From positions 62,001-126,000 of the forward strand of contig NZ_JASZYQ010000006.1 of NCBI RefSeq assembly GCF_030316885.1: DNA of 64,000 bases, in the 5' to 3' direction. Within the stretch, counting starts at the first letter, position 1; each line of letters begins with the position of its first letter. This document shows, piece after piece, positions 1 to 7,679 of the stretch. The stretch is from Variovorax jilinensis. GTDB lineage: Bacteria; Pseudomonadota; Gammaproteobacteria; Burkholderiales; Burkholderiaceae_C. The translations under genes and the position numbers were made by a program. Under the pieces are notes generated by a model that had not been told where the DNA came from, searched no databases, and saw nothing but the letters and a program-made list of their open reading frames with translations.

Positions 1-443
1 CCGCTGAAGCGGCGGGCCAGAGGAATCGCGCTGGGTTGCGGGAAGCGCTCCCACTGGCCGTCGCGCACGAAGCGGTCCCCAGCGCACAGGTTGCGGCAGG
101 CTGCGATCAGGAGGCCTATGGCCAGGTCGGCCACGTCCTCGGTGAGCGCGCCCAGCGTGGCAGTGACTGGCAATCCGCGCTCGCGGCAGTAGGCAAGGTC
201 GACCGCATCCGTGCCCACTCCGTTGACCGCCACCACCTTGAGGCCTGGCAACTGCTCGAGCATCGCGCGAGAAATGCCGGTGTGTCCGCCGGTGATGACG
301 GCGGCAATGTCTGCGCCGTTCGCACGCAGCCATGCTTCGGGCTCGCTCATCTCGAAGTGCCTGTGCACGGTGTAGAGCGACGCCAGCGCGTCATTGATCG
401 AGGGGATCAGTATCGGGTTGAGCTGCAGGACCTGGGGTTTCAT
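1..443 (-). CDS. D-2-hydroxyacid dehydrogenase, N-terminal part (cut by window edge)
   Basis: The reading frame starts at the ATG at 443 and runs leftwards without a stop to the window edge, giving about 147 residues. The visible part is the substrate-binding half of a D-isomer-specific 2-hydroxyacid dehydrogenase: it has the 'LKVVAVNGVGTDAVDL' stretch typical of the first catalytic-domain strand and the 'LTEDVADLAIGLLIAACR' helix that precedes the NAD-binding domain; the Rossmann motif and the catalytic Arg/Glu/His lie beyond the edge. Such enzymes reduce 2-keto acids such as glyoxylate or hydroxypyruvate. It is transcribed away from the citrate-synthase-like gene, and both promoters must lie in the 82-bp AT-rich gap between them. 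The family assignment is firm; the substrate is unknown. Confidence 0.85.
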   Translation of the reverse strand, partial: MKPQVLQLNPILIPSINDALASLYTVHRHFEMSEPEAWLRANGADIAAVITGGHTGISRAMLEQLPGLKVVAVNGVGTDAVDLAYCRERGLPVTATLGALTEDVADLAIGLLIAACRNLCAGDRFVRDGQWERFPQPSAIPLARRFS

Positions 444-478
444 GCCTGCATGCTAGTTATTGCTTGATCGTATCGTCA

Positions 479-501
479 ATATTGATGTATAAAATCAATA
501 T
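479..501. promoter_or_regulatory. AT-rich palindrome in divergent promoter region
   Basis: ATATTGAT at 479-486 is repeated as its exact reverse complement at 494-501 with a 7-base spacer (GTATAAA). It sits in the short gap between the divergent dehydrogenase (start 443) and the HTH-citrate synthase (start 526), in a stretch much richer in A/T than the surroundings. This looks like a dimer-binding operator; the HTH domain of the neighbouring citrate-synthase-like protein is the obvious candidate ligand, but that is inference. Confidence 0.55.
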
Positions 502-525
502 ATAAAACTTTCCGTCCAACCCGCC

Positions 526-1692
526 ATGGCTTCCTGGATTTCGATGAGCGAGGCCTGCGAGCGTCTCGGCGTGCAACCCCAGACGGTGTACGCCTACGTC
601 AGTCGCGGCAAGCTCGAAGTCATGCCCGACCCGGCCGACACGCGCCGCAGCCTCTATCGCGCTGAAGACGTGGCCGGCCTGGCCAAGCGCAAGCAGGCGG
701 GGCGCAAGCACGAGACGCTGGCCGCCAACACGCTCTTCGGCTCGGAGCCCAGCATTCCGACCGCCTTGTGCGCCTTCTTTCGCGGCCACCCCTACTACCG
801 CGGCCAGGACGCCGTGAGCCTGGCGCGCTCTGCCACCCTCGAAGAGGTAGCCCGCCTGCTGTGGAATGCCGAACAGCCCGTCGACTTCTCCTCATCGACG
901 CCGTTGAACGCGACCCCACCGGGACGCATCGCGGCGTTCACGGCCCTCGCCCACATGGCGGCCACCGGCCATTCGACGCGCGGCCGCCTCACACGGGTGC
1001 TTCACAACGAGAGCCAGGCACTGGTCGGCCAGGTCGCCAACGCGTTCGGCGCACGGCCGGGCCAGCAGGCTCTGCATCTGCGCTTCGCCAAGGGCTGGAA
1101 GCAATCGACCCACGTCGCGGAACTGCTGCGCACGGCCATGGTGCTGCTGGTCGACCATGAGCTGACCAGCTCCGCCTTCGCGGCGCGCATCGCGGCATCG
1201 ACCGGCGCCTCGCTGCCTGCCTGCCTGCTGGCCGGGCTGACCACCTTGTCGGGACCCCTGCACGGCGATGCCTCGGGCCGCGTGCAGGCACTGTTCAGCG
1301 AGGTCGAGCGCCTCGGCGAAGAGCAGGTGGTGGCCCACTACCTCTCGACCGGCCTGCCCTTGGCCGGCTTCGGCCACCACATCTATCCGGACGGCGATCC
1401 GCGCGCGGCCGCGTTGCTCGCGATGTTCGAGCCGCCGCAAGTCATCGCCCGTTTCATCGAGAAGGTGACCCAGCTCACCGGCCTGCAGCCCAACATCGAC
1501 GTGGCCCTGGCTGCGCTGGTTGCGCACCACCGGCTGCCCGCCGATGCTGCGTTCGGCCTGTTCGCGACGGCGCGCAGCGTGGGCCTGCTGGCCCACAGCC
1601 TCGAGCAGTTGAGCGTGGCGCAGGTGATCCGGCCACGCGGGCGCTATGTCGGGCCGGTGCCCGCACTCGCCGCGCGATCGACCGCTGCCTAG
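526..1692 (+). CDS. Citrate synthase family protein with N-terminal helix-turn-helix
   Basis: 388 residues in two parts. Residues 1-60 look like a MerR/excisionase-type winged helix-turn-helix ('SEACERLGVQPQTVYAYVSRGKL'). Residues 75-380 form a citrate-synthase fold: His211 in 'DHELTSSAFAAR', His246 in 'LSGPLHGDASG', the 'GFGHHIYPDGDPR' signature (281-293) and Asp325 in 'PNIDVALAAL'. The catalytic His/His/Asp set is therefore present, so it may condense acetyl-CoA or a similar thioester with a keto acid, while the HTH suggests DNA binding or autoregulation. Housekeeping citrate synthases lack the HTH and are about 430 residues. It diverges from a 2-hydroxyacid dehydrogenase, which hints at a keto-acid/hydroxy-acid substrate. 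Start chosen at ATG 526; whether it acts as enzyme, regulator or both is not shown. Confidence 0.88.
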   Translation: MASWISMSEACERLGVQPQTVYAYVSRGKLEVMPDPADTRRSLYRAEDVAGLAKRKQAGRKHETLAANTLFGSEPSIPTALCAFFRGHPYYRGQDAVSLARSATLEEVARLLWNAEQPVDFSSSTPLNATPPGRIAAFTALAHMAATGHSTRGRLTRVLHNESQALVGQVANAFGARPGQQALHLRFAKGWKQSTHVAELLRTAMVLLVDHELTSSAFAARIAASTGASLPACLLAGLTTLSGPLHGDASGRVQALFSEVERLGEEQVVAHYLSTGLPLAGFGHHIYPDGDPRAAALLAMFEPPQVIARFIEKVTQLTGLQPNIDVALAALVAHHRLPADAAFGLFATARSVGLLAHSLEQLSVAQVIRPRGRYVGPVPALAARSTAA

Positions 1693-1839
1693 AATTTCCC
1701 CGGCAGTGCCTGACGGTTGCCATCGCCGATCGCGCTTCAGGTGCATCGGTGTCGTTCGTGATGTGCAGCATCCCGGCAGGTTCCGTGGACCGGCAGAGGT
1801 AGCATCGGTTTCTCGCTCGACGTCTTCCATCGAACCACC

Positions 1840-2424
1840 ATGTCCGCCCTGCACCCGGCCACTGCGCGCTACAGCCCGATCGCGATGGCGCTGCACTGGC
1901 TCTTGGCACTCCTGATCCTGACGTCGTTCAGCGTCGGCCTCTACATGGCCGATCTGCCCTTCTCGCCGCTGCGCGTGCGGCTCTTCAACTTGCACAAGTG
2001 GGTGGGCATCACCATCCTCGCCCTCTCCGCCCTGCGCCTGCTCTGGCGCCTGGCCCACCGTCCACCGCCCCTGCCCGCTGCGATCGAACGCCGGATGTCG
2101 CTCTGGCAGCGCCACGCCCATCGCTTCACACTCACTGCGCTGTACCTGCTGTTCTTCGCCGTCCCGCTGCTGGGCTGGGCCTACAGCTCGGCATCGGGCT
2201 TCCCGATCGTTTGGTTCGGCCTGATGCAGCTACCCGATCTCGCGCCGGTCGACGTGGAATTGGCCCAGAACGTGCTGCTTCCTTTGCACCGAAGCAGCGC
2301 GTTCCTTCTCGCGGTCCTGGTCGTCATCCACACCGTGGGCGCGTTGAAGCATCATTTCATCGACCATGACGGCCTGCTGGCCCGCATGTGGCCGGCCCGG
2401 CGCCCAGAAAGCCCTTCATCATGA
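1840..2424 (+). CDS. Cytochrome b561 family protein
   Basis: 194 residues with four hydrophobic helices (about 14-36, 50-70, 97-117, 146-168). The haem-ligand histidines of bacterial b561 proteins are in place: His19 in 'MALHW', His52 in 'LHKWVG', His150 in 'LHRSS' and His164 in 'VIHTVG'. These inner-membrane cytochromes move electrons between quinol and periplasmic partners. Its stop overlaps the start of the next gene (ATGA at 2421-2424), and the next two genes encode YceI proteins; cytochrome b561-YceI pairs are a common operon, and YceI proteins bind isoprenoid quinones, so a periplasmic quinone or redox role is likely. The upstream gap (1693-1839) shows no clear promoter. Confidence 0.9.
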   Translation: MSALHPATARYSPIAMALHWLLALLILTSFSVGLYMADLPFSPLRVRLFNLHKWVGITILALSALRLLWRLAHRPPPLPAAIERRMSLWQRHAHRFTLTALYLLFFAVPLLGWAYSSASGFPIVWFGLMQLPDLAPVDVELAQNVLLPLHRSSAFLLAVLVVIHTVGALKHHFIDHDGLLARMWPARRPESPSS

Positions 2425-2993
2425 ATCCGTTGCGTCTTGCGCTTGGCGTTGCTCTCGTCGTCTCCGCCGGGCTGTCGTTCGCGGATCCGCCGAAGACCGA
2501 GTTGCTGTCCGACAAGAGCCGCATCGGCTTCGTGACGAAGCAGATGGGCGTGCCGGTGGAAGGCAGGTTCGGCCGCTTCTCGGCGCAGGTCGCGTTCGAT
2601 CCGCGCAGGCCCGAAGGCGGCAGCATCTCGCTTTCGATCGACACGGGCAGCGCGGCGCTCGGCATACCGCAGAGCGATGCCGAACTGCCCAGGCCGGCAT
2701 GGCTGGATACTGCGAAGCACCCCTCGGCGAACTTCCGGTCCACCGCCATCAAGGGACTCGGCAACGGCCAGTTCGAGGTGGTGGGCAGGCTCACGATCAA
2801 GGGTGCGACCCAGGATGTTGTGGTGCCGGTGGCGATCACGCAGGCGCACGGCGAATCCGTCGCAAGCGGAAGCTTCACCCTCCAGCGCCTCGGCTTCAAG
2901 GTCGGCGAAGGCGAATGGACCGACACCTCGATGATCGCCAACGACGTCGAGGTCCGATTCAAGTTCACCCTGACGGGACTCGGACCGCTGTGA
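2421..2993 (+). CDS. YceI family periplasmic protein (first copy)
   Basis: 190 residues. I start it at ATG 2421, which overlaps the b561 stop (ATGA) and gives a clean signal peptide 'MNPLRLALGVALVVSAGLSFA' in residues 1-21; a longer upstream in-frame start would spoil the signal. The mature part is the YceI lipocalin-like barrel: 'DKSRIGFVTKQMGVPVEGRFGRFSA' near the N-terminus, 'PEGGSISLSIDTGSA', 'WLDTAKHPSANFRSTAIKGLG' and 'FKFTLTGLGPL' at the end. The family binds long-chain polyisoprenoids such as ubiquinone. It is probably cotranscribed with cytochrome b561 and with the second YceI gene 31 bp downstream. Confidence 0.9.
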   Translation: MNPLRLALGVALVVSAGLSFADPPKTELLSDKSRIGFVTKQMGVPVEGRFGRFSAQVAFDPRRPEGGSISLSIDTGSAALGIPQSDAELPRPAWLDTAKHPSANFRSTAIKGLGNGQFEVVGRLTIKGATQDVVVPVAITQAHGESVASGSFTLQRLGFKVGEGEWTDTSMIANDVEVRFKFTLTGLGPL

Positions 2994-3024
2994 ACCTCGC
3001 CCCACGACCTGCACTCACATCCCC

Positions 3025-3669
3025 ATGAATCCCAATGCCTGCGCCAGCGCCCTGCTCCTCGTCCTCACCGCGGCGGCTCACGCGCAGGCACCTCTTCGGT
3101 CCGATTTCACGGCTCCGCCGATGGCCATGCTGCCGGCCGGCGGGCCAGTCAAGGGCGCGAGCTACACGATCGATCCGACCCACACCTTCGTCAACTACGA
3201 GATGGGTCACTACGGCACGACGACAAACCGAGGCCGTTTCAGCACGAGCGATGGATCGGTGCAGATCGACCCCACGGGCACGAGCGGCAAGGTCGACATC
3301 ACCATGGACATGAGTTCCGTCAATACCGGGGTCGACCTTTTGAACCGGCATGTGCAGAGCAAGGACTTCTTCAATGTCGCGGCCTTTCCGACCGCCCGCT
3401 TCCAGTCTGACAGCATTGCATTCAACGGCGACAAGGTGACCGAGGTGGCCGGGACCCTCACACTGATGGGTCAGGCGCGGCCGGTCGTGCTGAAGGCCAG
3501 CCGTTTCAACTGCTACATGAATCCGCTGATCAAGCGCCAGGTCTGCGGCGGTGACTTCGAGACCACGGTCGAGCGAAGCCAATGGGGCATCCTCTGGGGC
3601 CTGAACTTCGGTTTCGAGGACAAGGTCCGGCTTCTGGTCCAGGTCGAGGCCATCAACCTCAAGCCTTGA
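3025..3669 (+). CDS. YceI family periplasmic protein (second copy)
   Basis: 214 residues with a short signal peptide (about 1-21, ending 'AAHAQA'). The YceI barrel starts around residue 45 ('YTIDPTHTFVNYEMGHYG') and has the family landmarks 'GSVQIDPTGTSGKVDITMDMSSVNTG', 'KDFFNVAAFPTARFQSD' and 'GTLTLMGQARPVVL'. It also carries two cysteines ('RFNCYMNPLIKRQVCGG') that could form a disulfide. It belongs to the more classical YceI type, whereas the upstream copy is shorter and more divergent. The two copies plus cytochrome b561 form a likely three-gene operon. It ends at the very base before the stop of the convergent phospholipase gene, so the two operons abut with no spacer and no visible terminator. 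Confidence 0.92.
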   Translation: MNPNACASALLLVLTAAAHAQAPLRSDFTAPPMAMLPAGGPVKGASYTIDPTHTFVNYEMGHYGTTTNRGRFSTSDGSVQIDPTGTSGKVDITMDMSSVNTGVDLLNRHVQSKDFFNVAAFPTARFQSDSIAFNGDKVTEVAGTLTLMGQARPVVLKASRFNCYMNPLIKRQVCGGDFETTVERSQWGILWGLNFGFEDKVRLLVQVEAINLKP

Positions 3670-5256
3670 TCACAGGAAACTTTCCGGCGTCAGCGGCGCG
3701 AGGATCTCCAGCATCGTGCGGCTCCAGAAGTCGGAGTCGGGCTCCTCGGTCAGCACTTCCTGCCGCCCCGCAGGGCCGGTGACCCATTCGATCTCTTCCG
3801 TCCCTTCGGCGAAGCGAAGCCGGTACGAGCCTTGCTGCTTGAGCACATCGACCAGCTTGAGCGCCTGCTGCGCCATCTCGGGGCTCTGGATGAACAGGCC
3901 GATCTCGGTGTTGAGCGCATCGGAACGCGGGTCGAAGTTCATCGAACCGATGAACAGGATTCGCCGGTCGATTACCGCCGACTTGGCGTGCAGCCGTCCG
4001 ACGGACGAACCGAACAGGCCCAGGCGCACACTGTCGCGCGTGCGAACCGAGCTGAGTTCATGGAGTTCCATGCCGAGCCGCAGCATGTCGGGCCGGTAGC
4101 GGCGGTAGGCGGTGTGAACCAACGGTTCGTCGGTGGCGGCCAGCGAGTTGGTGACGACGCTCATCTTCACGCCTCGCCCGTGCACCTCCTGCATCACCTC
4201 CAGTCCGCCCCTGCCCGGAATCAGGTAGGGCGAGGTGATGCTGACGTCGCTGCGCGCCCGGCGAATCTGCTCCATGACGTTGTAACGCACGCTGTCCACG
4301 TCGAGCAGGGGGACGCCGCCATAGGACGCGGTCTTTCCGACCACCCGGTCGGGGGAGTCGGCGTACGCCTCGGCACGGGCCTGGATCAGGTCGAGCCGGC
4401 CGCCCCGCAGGTCGTCCACGATCGGACCGTAGCCCAGCAGGTCGTTGGGTGCGGGCGGCGGCGGCGGCGGCGTGGAACCCGGGCCGGTCATCGCCTCGAA
4501 CGCGGCCTGCAGCTCCTCGCGCGGTACATCGCTCTTGACGACGGCATGCAGCGGCAGAACGTACTCGCTGTTCCAGTACTGGTCGAACAGGCTGCCGAGG
4601 CGCGGCAGAAGCGCACCGGCCACGAAGGTGTCGAGGTCCAGGAAGTTGGGCCCGGCCGTGCGCGCGAAGTACTGGTTGCCGATGTTGCGTCCGCCCGCCA
4701 CGGCCATCGCGCCATCGGCGATGAACAACTTGTTGTGCATGCGCCGCTGCACCCGGTCGAAGTGGAAAAGTGACGCTGCGAAGCGATTGCCGAGGCTGTC
4801 ACGTCCCGCGGGGAAGGGATTGAACAGGCGGATCTCCAGGTTCGGCGTGGCAGCCAGGCCGAGCAGCAGCTTGTCCTCGCCCGAGGTGTACAGATCGTCC
4901 ATCAGGAGCCGCACACGCACTCCGCGCAGGGCCGCGTCGCGCAGCGTCCGGAGGAAGTAGCGGCCCGTCTCGTCGTTCTCGATGTGGTAGTACTGCACGT
5001 CGAGCGTTCGTTCGGCGCGGCGTGCGAGTTCCAGCCGGGTGCTCAACGCGTAGTCGCCGCCGGGCATGAGCCTGAATCCGCTCAGGTCTGGATCGGGCGC
5101 GGCCGCTTGCGCCAGTCGGCCCAGCGTGGTGTCGGCGGATGCGCGCAGGGCTTTCGACGGAGGACCGGCAAGCCCGTCGGGCAGCGATGCGCAACCCGAG
5201 ACGAGCCAGATGCACAGACAAAGGATGCCCGGCAGGATTCGTTTGTGGAGGAGCAT
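3670..5256 (-). CDS. Phospholipase D family lipoprotein (cardiolipin-synthase-like)
   Basis: 528 residues from the ATG at 5256, chosen because it gives a lipoprotein signal ending in the lipobox 'LVSGC' with Cys22; the frame is open for 25 codons further upstream, but that adds a non-signal tail. Two HKD motifs are complete: His174-Lys176-Asp181 ('MHNKLFIADG') and His423-Lys425-Asp430 ('LHAKSAVIDR', followed by 'GSMNFDPRSDALNTE'). Such proteins transfer or hydrolyse phosphatidyl groups, for example in cardiolipin synthesis (ClsC type). A run of eight prolines or near-prolines lies in the linker around residues 263-270. Anchoring would be on the inner or outer membrane face. Convergent with the YceI operon; substrate not determined. 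Confidence 0.88.
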   Translation of the reverse strand: MLLHKRILPGILCLCIWLVSGCASLPDGLAGPPSKALRASADTTLGRLAQAAAPDPDLSGFRLMPGGDYALSTRLELARRAERTLDVQYYHIENDETGRYFLRTLRDAALRGVRVRLLMDDLYTSGEDKLLLGLAATPNLEIRLFNPFPAGRDSLGNRFAASLFHFDRVQRRMHNKLFIADGAMAVAGGRNIGNQYFARTAGPNFLDLDTFVAGALLPRLGSLFDQYWNSEYVLPLHAVVKSDVPREELQAAFEAMTGPGSTPPPPPPAPNDLLGYGPIVDDLRGGRLDLIQARAEAYADSPDRVVGKTASYGGVPLLDVDSVRYNVMEQIRRARSDVSITSPYLIPGRGGLEVMQEVHGRGVKMSVVTNSLAATDEPLVHTAYRRYRPDMLRLGMELHELSSVRTRDSVRLGLFGSSVGRLHAKSAVIDRRILFIGSMNFDPRSDALNTEIGLFIQSPEMAQQALKLVDVLKQQGSYRLRFAEGTEEIEWVTGPAGRQEVLTEEPDSDFWSRTMLEILAPLTPESFL

Positions 5257-5555
5257 CCGACCCTGGGCGATGCAAGCTGACTCGGGCAAGATGACAAGGC
5301 TCCGTTCGATCAAAGGCAGCAGACCCGACAAGTGGGTTCGCTTCGCCCCGAAGAATAAGGGCCAACGTCGGGAACGGGCTGGTGCAGCCTCGAAAAAGGA
5401 AGGCTTCCGATCTTCATGCGCAGCAATGCTGGACGATCGGGGGAGTCGGTTGCGAACTACCTCAGGCTCCGCCGATCTGCCAAATATGCAAATGCGAAAT
5501 GCTTCGTTGATGCGTTTGTGCGAGCTTCGTAGAGTGCCGGGGCCTGGGCGGCCAT
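5257..5555. other. Intergenic stretch with no recognisable gene
   Basis: About 300 bases upstream of the phospholipase lipoprotein. I find no open frame resembling a known protein on either strand. The part around 5450-5530 is somewhat richer in A/T and may hold the lipoprotein promoter or scar sequence from the decayed region that follows. The stretch directly before 5556 may contain a frame-shifted signal-peptide region of the Bug remnant. Confidence 0.4.
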
Positions 5556-5870
5556 GCCCGCCCTTGCGTCGAGCTTCCCGATCGCCCCGTGAATTGGCTG
5601 GTTCCCTATCCCGTCGGCGGCGGCGTCGTCGGCATCGTGGCCCCTATCGTGGCCGATAGCGTCGCTGCTCAATGGGGCCAGCCGGTCGTCGTCGGGAACC
5701 GAGCGGGCGCGAACGGCAGCATCGGCGCGGACGCCGTGAAGAACTCCAAGGCTGATGGCTACACGGACTGGTAGGTTCGAGGTTCGTCGTGATCAATCCG
5801 CTGATCGACCGCACCGCACGCTTCACGTCAAGGGACTTCGAGCCGATCGCCGCCATTGGCGATTGCATGC
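5556..5870 (+). pseudogene. Remnant of a Bug-family (TTT) substrate-binding protein
   Basis: In one frame the sequence reads 'ELPDRPVNWLVPYPVGGG', then 'VADSVAAQWGQPVVV' and 'GANGSIGADAVKNSKADGYT', the typical N-terminal third of a Bug receptor. At about 5764-5768 the frame breaks by a single base: the next part in another frame reads 'LVGSRFVVINPLIDRTARFT' and 'SRDFEPIAAIGD', the expected continuation. After about 5868 the homology stops, so roughly two thirds of the gene is missing. A canonical family start and signal peptide are also absent. This is a frameshifted, truncated relic, not a functional gene; compare the two intact Bug genes at 14.0 and 23.9 kb. Confidence 0.85.
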
Positions 5871-6344
5871 CGCGTCCCAAGCCTTTGACGGCCCTCGATC
5901 GACAGCAAATCCGGCAGGCATTCACCACCGTTCATTCAACTTGTCTCTGGTGCCTATTCACCATGGAACATCTAGCATCCATGCGGCTTTCCGCCTTGTT
6001 CATGGTGTCTGCATGGTGAGCAATAAGCATCGCGCGAGCGAATAAATCGTTATATATCAACGACTTAGCCACCCCGCCGGGGGTGCGTTCTGTGTATTGA
6101 GGTTTAGGGCCTGTTAAGGACCTAAATCTCTCCTTTGAAGGACGTCCAGATCACGCAGGCCGAAGGCCGTTGGACAGCAAACGTCCGATAACTGAAAGAA
6201 CATCTCAAGATGACGGCAAAAACGAAACAGAAAACGAAGAATTAATAGACTCAATGCAAGCATGTCATGAACTGAAGACGAACAGAAGTCCGACGAATCA
6301 TGAACAAAACCAATACATCAGGCGAGGCAACTGGTGCGTGGCAA
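5871..6344. other. Lower-GC scar between two gene remnants
   Basis: This 470-base stretch, above all 6020-6310, is clearly richer in A/T than its neighbours and has no convincing gene. A short inverted repeat TTTAGG/CCTAAA (6103-6108 and 6121-6126) is visible, but I see no transposase fragment, no target duplication and no long terminal repeats. It separates the Bug remnant from the IclR remnant. It could be the leftover of an insertion or of a foreign segment. Confidence 0.45.
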
Positions 6345-6566
6345 GCACGCGTGTCGAGCAGAAGGTGGAGGCGTCGCGCAAGCTCGGTTGGTTCGAGGGC
6401 CACGGCGAGTTCACGAACGACCTCGGCGGCGTGGCGTTGCCGGTGGCGCTGCCCGATCGCCAAGTGCGCGGTGCTGGTGGCGGGGCCGATGACCCGGATC
6501 TAACATCGCGTCGAGGAGTTCGTGCGGATCATGCAAGGCGCGCTCGCACGGCATTTGTCGACGTAG
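6345..6566 (+). pseudogene. Remnant of an IclR-family regulator (C-terminal end only)
   Basis: Frame one reads 'RVEQKVEASRKLGWFEGHGE' followed by 'FTNDLGGVALPVALPD', the ligand-domain end of an IclR regulator. Near 6460 the reading shifts to another frame, 'KCAVLVAGPMTRI', then an in-frame TAA at 6501-6503, and then 'HRVEEFVRIMQGALARHLST' up to the TAG at 6564-6566. These pieces are contiguous parts of the IclR C-terminal domain, so there is one frameshift and one nonsense codon. The DNA-binding domain is gone. IclR genes often sit beside Bug-receptor genes, so this and the preceding remnant may derive from one lost catabolic operon. The GC-rich bases from 6567 to 6752 hold nothing I recognise. 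Confidence 0.75.
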
Positions 6567-6752
6567 GCGCCGAGCCCCCGAGTCAGGCGGGTGGGTCGGC
6601 TGCCGCGAAGCAGGGGCACCGCCCGGGGCGGCGGTGTCGCGGTGTCTTCCTACTCCAAGACGACGGATCTTCCGCCGCGCGCGAGAAAGCGGACGACGGA
6701 TGGTTGTACCTGCGTTTCGGTTGAACCTGCCTTTCCAACCTAGAGGGTGAGC

Positions 6753-7427
6753 ATGAAACGAGAGTCTTCCACCTGCCCCGCCGGCTCCCGCGTGCATCGC
6801 GCCTGCAGGACGCTCGTTCTCGGGCTTGCCATGGCGCTGGCCGGATGTGCTTCGCCGCCACCACAGCGCTGGAGCGAGTGGGTCGATCCGGGGCTGGGCC
6901 CGAATTCCGGCCTCTTGCGCGGTGCGCCGGTCCTGGTCGCCTGCGACACCTTCGATCTTCTGATGCGCCCACCCTGCGAAAGCGACCTGACCCAGGCACT
7001 CGCAGAACGCGGCGTGCGTCCGATCGTGGCACCCGGAACCACGCCATTCAGCCCGCGAGAGACCGATCCGCAGATGGCGTCCAGCGCCACGAGCCTCGGT
7101 GCCAACGCGATCTTCATCCTGACGCTTGCGCCTGCGGCGAGTTCCGGCGGCTGGGGTGGCTCGGGCATGGCCATCGGCATCGGCGGCTTCAGCGGCGGGC
7201 GCAACAGTGGCGTTGGTGTGGGTCTGAGCGCACCGATCGGTGGCGGCGCATGGGGAGGCGGGGGCGCCACCGGATTTTCTGCGACCGGACGTGTCATCGA
7301 CGTGCGGACGGGCCGGATGGTGTGGAGCAGCACCTTCGTGGCCTCGCCGTCTTCCGACGTCGGCGGGCAGGTCAGGGGGTTGATGCGCAATGTCCTGGAT
7401 TCCGCCCAGGCCGCGGGTGTGCTCTAG
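6753..7427 (+). CDS. Putative lipoprotein with glycine-rich segment
   Basis: 224 residues from ATG 6753, preceded by GAGGG; a GTG two codons earlier (6747) is an alternative. The N-terminus is a lipoprotein signal ending 'MALAGCASPP', with the lipid-carrying Cys about residue 33. The body contains 'LVACDTFDLLMRPPCESDLTQALAERGVRP', a glycine-rich stretch (about 130-170, 'GGWGGSGMAIGIGGFSGG'), and ends 'GRVIDVRTGRMVWSSTFVASPSSDVGGQV', which resembles outer-membrane lipoproteins of the CsgG/DUF4136-like type that report a stored parameter. No catalytic motif is visible. It stands alone between the decayed region and a convergent small gene. Lipoprotein status is well supported, function unknown. 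Confidence 0.75.
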   Translation: MKRESSTCPAGSRVHRACRTLVLGLAMALAGCASPPPQRWSEWVDPGLGPNSGLLRGAPVLVACDTFDLLMRPPCESDLTQALAERGVRPIVAPGTTPFSPRETDPQMASSATSLGANAIFILTLAPAASSGGWGGSGMAIGIGGFSGGRNSGVGVGLSAPIGGGAWGGGGATGFSATGRVIDVRTGRMVWSSTFVASPSSDVGGQVRGLMRNVLDSAQAAGVL

Positions 7428-7443
7428 GGGCCTGCCAGGGGCG

Positions 7444-7599
7444 CTAACGCTTCTCCTTGACGAAGCCCGCGGCGTTCTCGTCGGTGCCCGGGATTCCTTC
7501 GTCGGAATGCGGGTTGCCGGGCTCCGGGTCGGTGGGGAACTCCGGCTCGACCGGCAACTGCGCGGGATCGTCGTCGGAAGGAATCTTGGGATGGGGCAT
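7444..7599 (-). CDS. Small acidic proline-rich protein
   Basis: 51 residues from the ATG at 7599, preceded by a strong ribosome-binding site (AGGAGACCTCC on the minus strand). The product is very acidic and proline-rich ('IPSDDDPAQLPVEPEFPTDPEP') and ends 'AAGFVKEKR'. It has no hydrophobic segment and is probably unstructured and cytoplasmic. It is transcribed in the same direction as, and 80 bp downstream of, the SDR oxidoreductase, a family induced by stress in other bacteria, so a stress-related role is possible but unproven. The reading frame is supported mainly by the ribosome-binding site and its unusual but coherent composition. Confidence 0.6.
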   Translation of the reverse strand: MPHPKIPSDDDPAQLPVEPEFPTDPEPGNPHSDEGIPGTDENAAGFVKEKR

Positions 7600-7679
7600 G
7601 GAGGTCTCCTTTGCGATCAAGTTAACGCCAGGCCGACCCGACGTCTGTAGGAGGGGCACCGGTCCGCGACCCTGCGGGC

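Noticed and set aside
6103..6126. TTTAGG/CCTAAA short inverted repeat as an insertion-sequence end
   Set aside because: Arms are only six bases and no partner end or transposase is present.
6170..6724. A 184-codon plus-strand frame through the lower-GC patch and IclR relic
   Set aside because: Only residues overlapping the IclR remnant have homology, and these stop at a frame break; the rest is non-coding.
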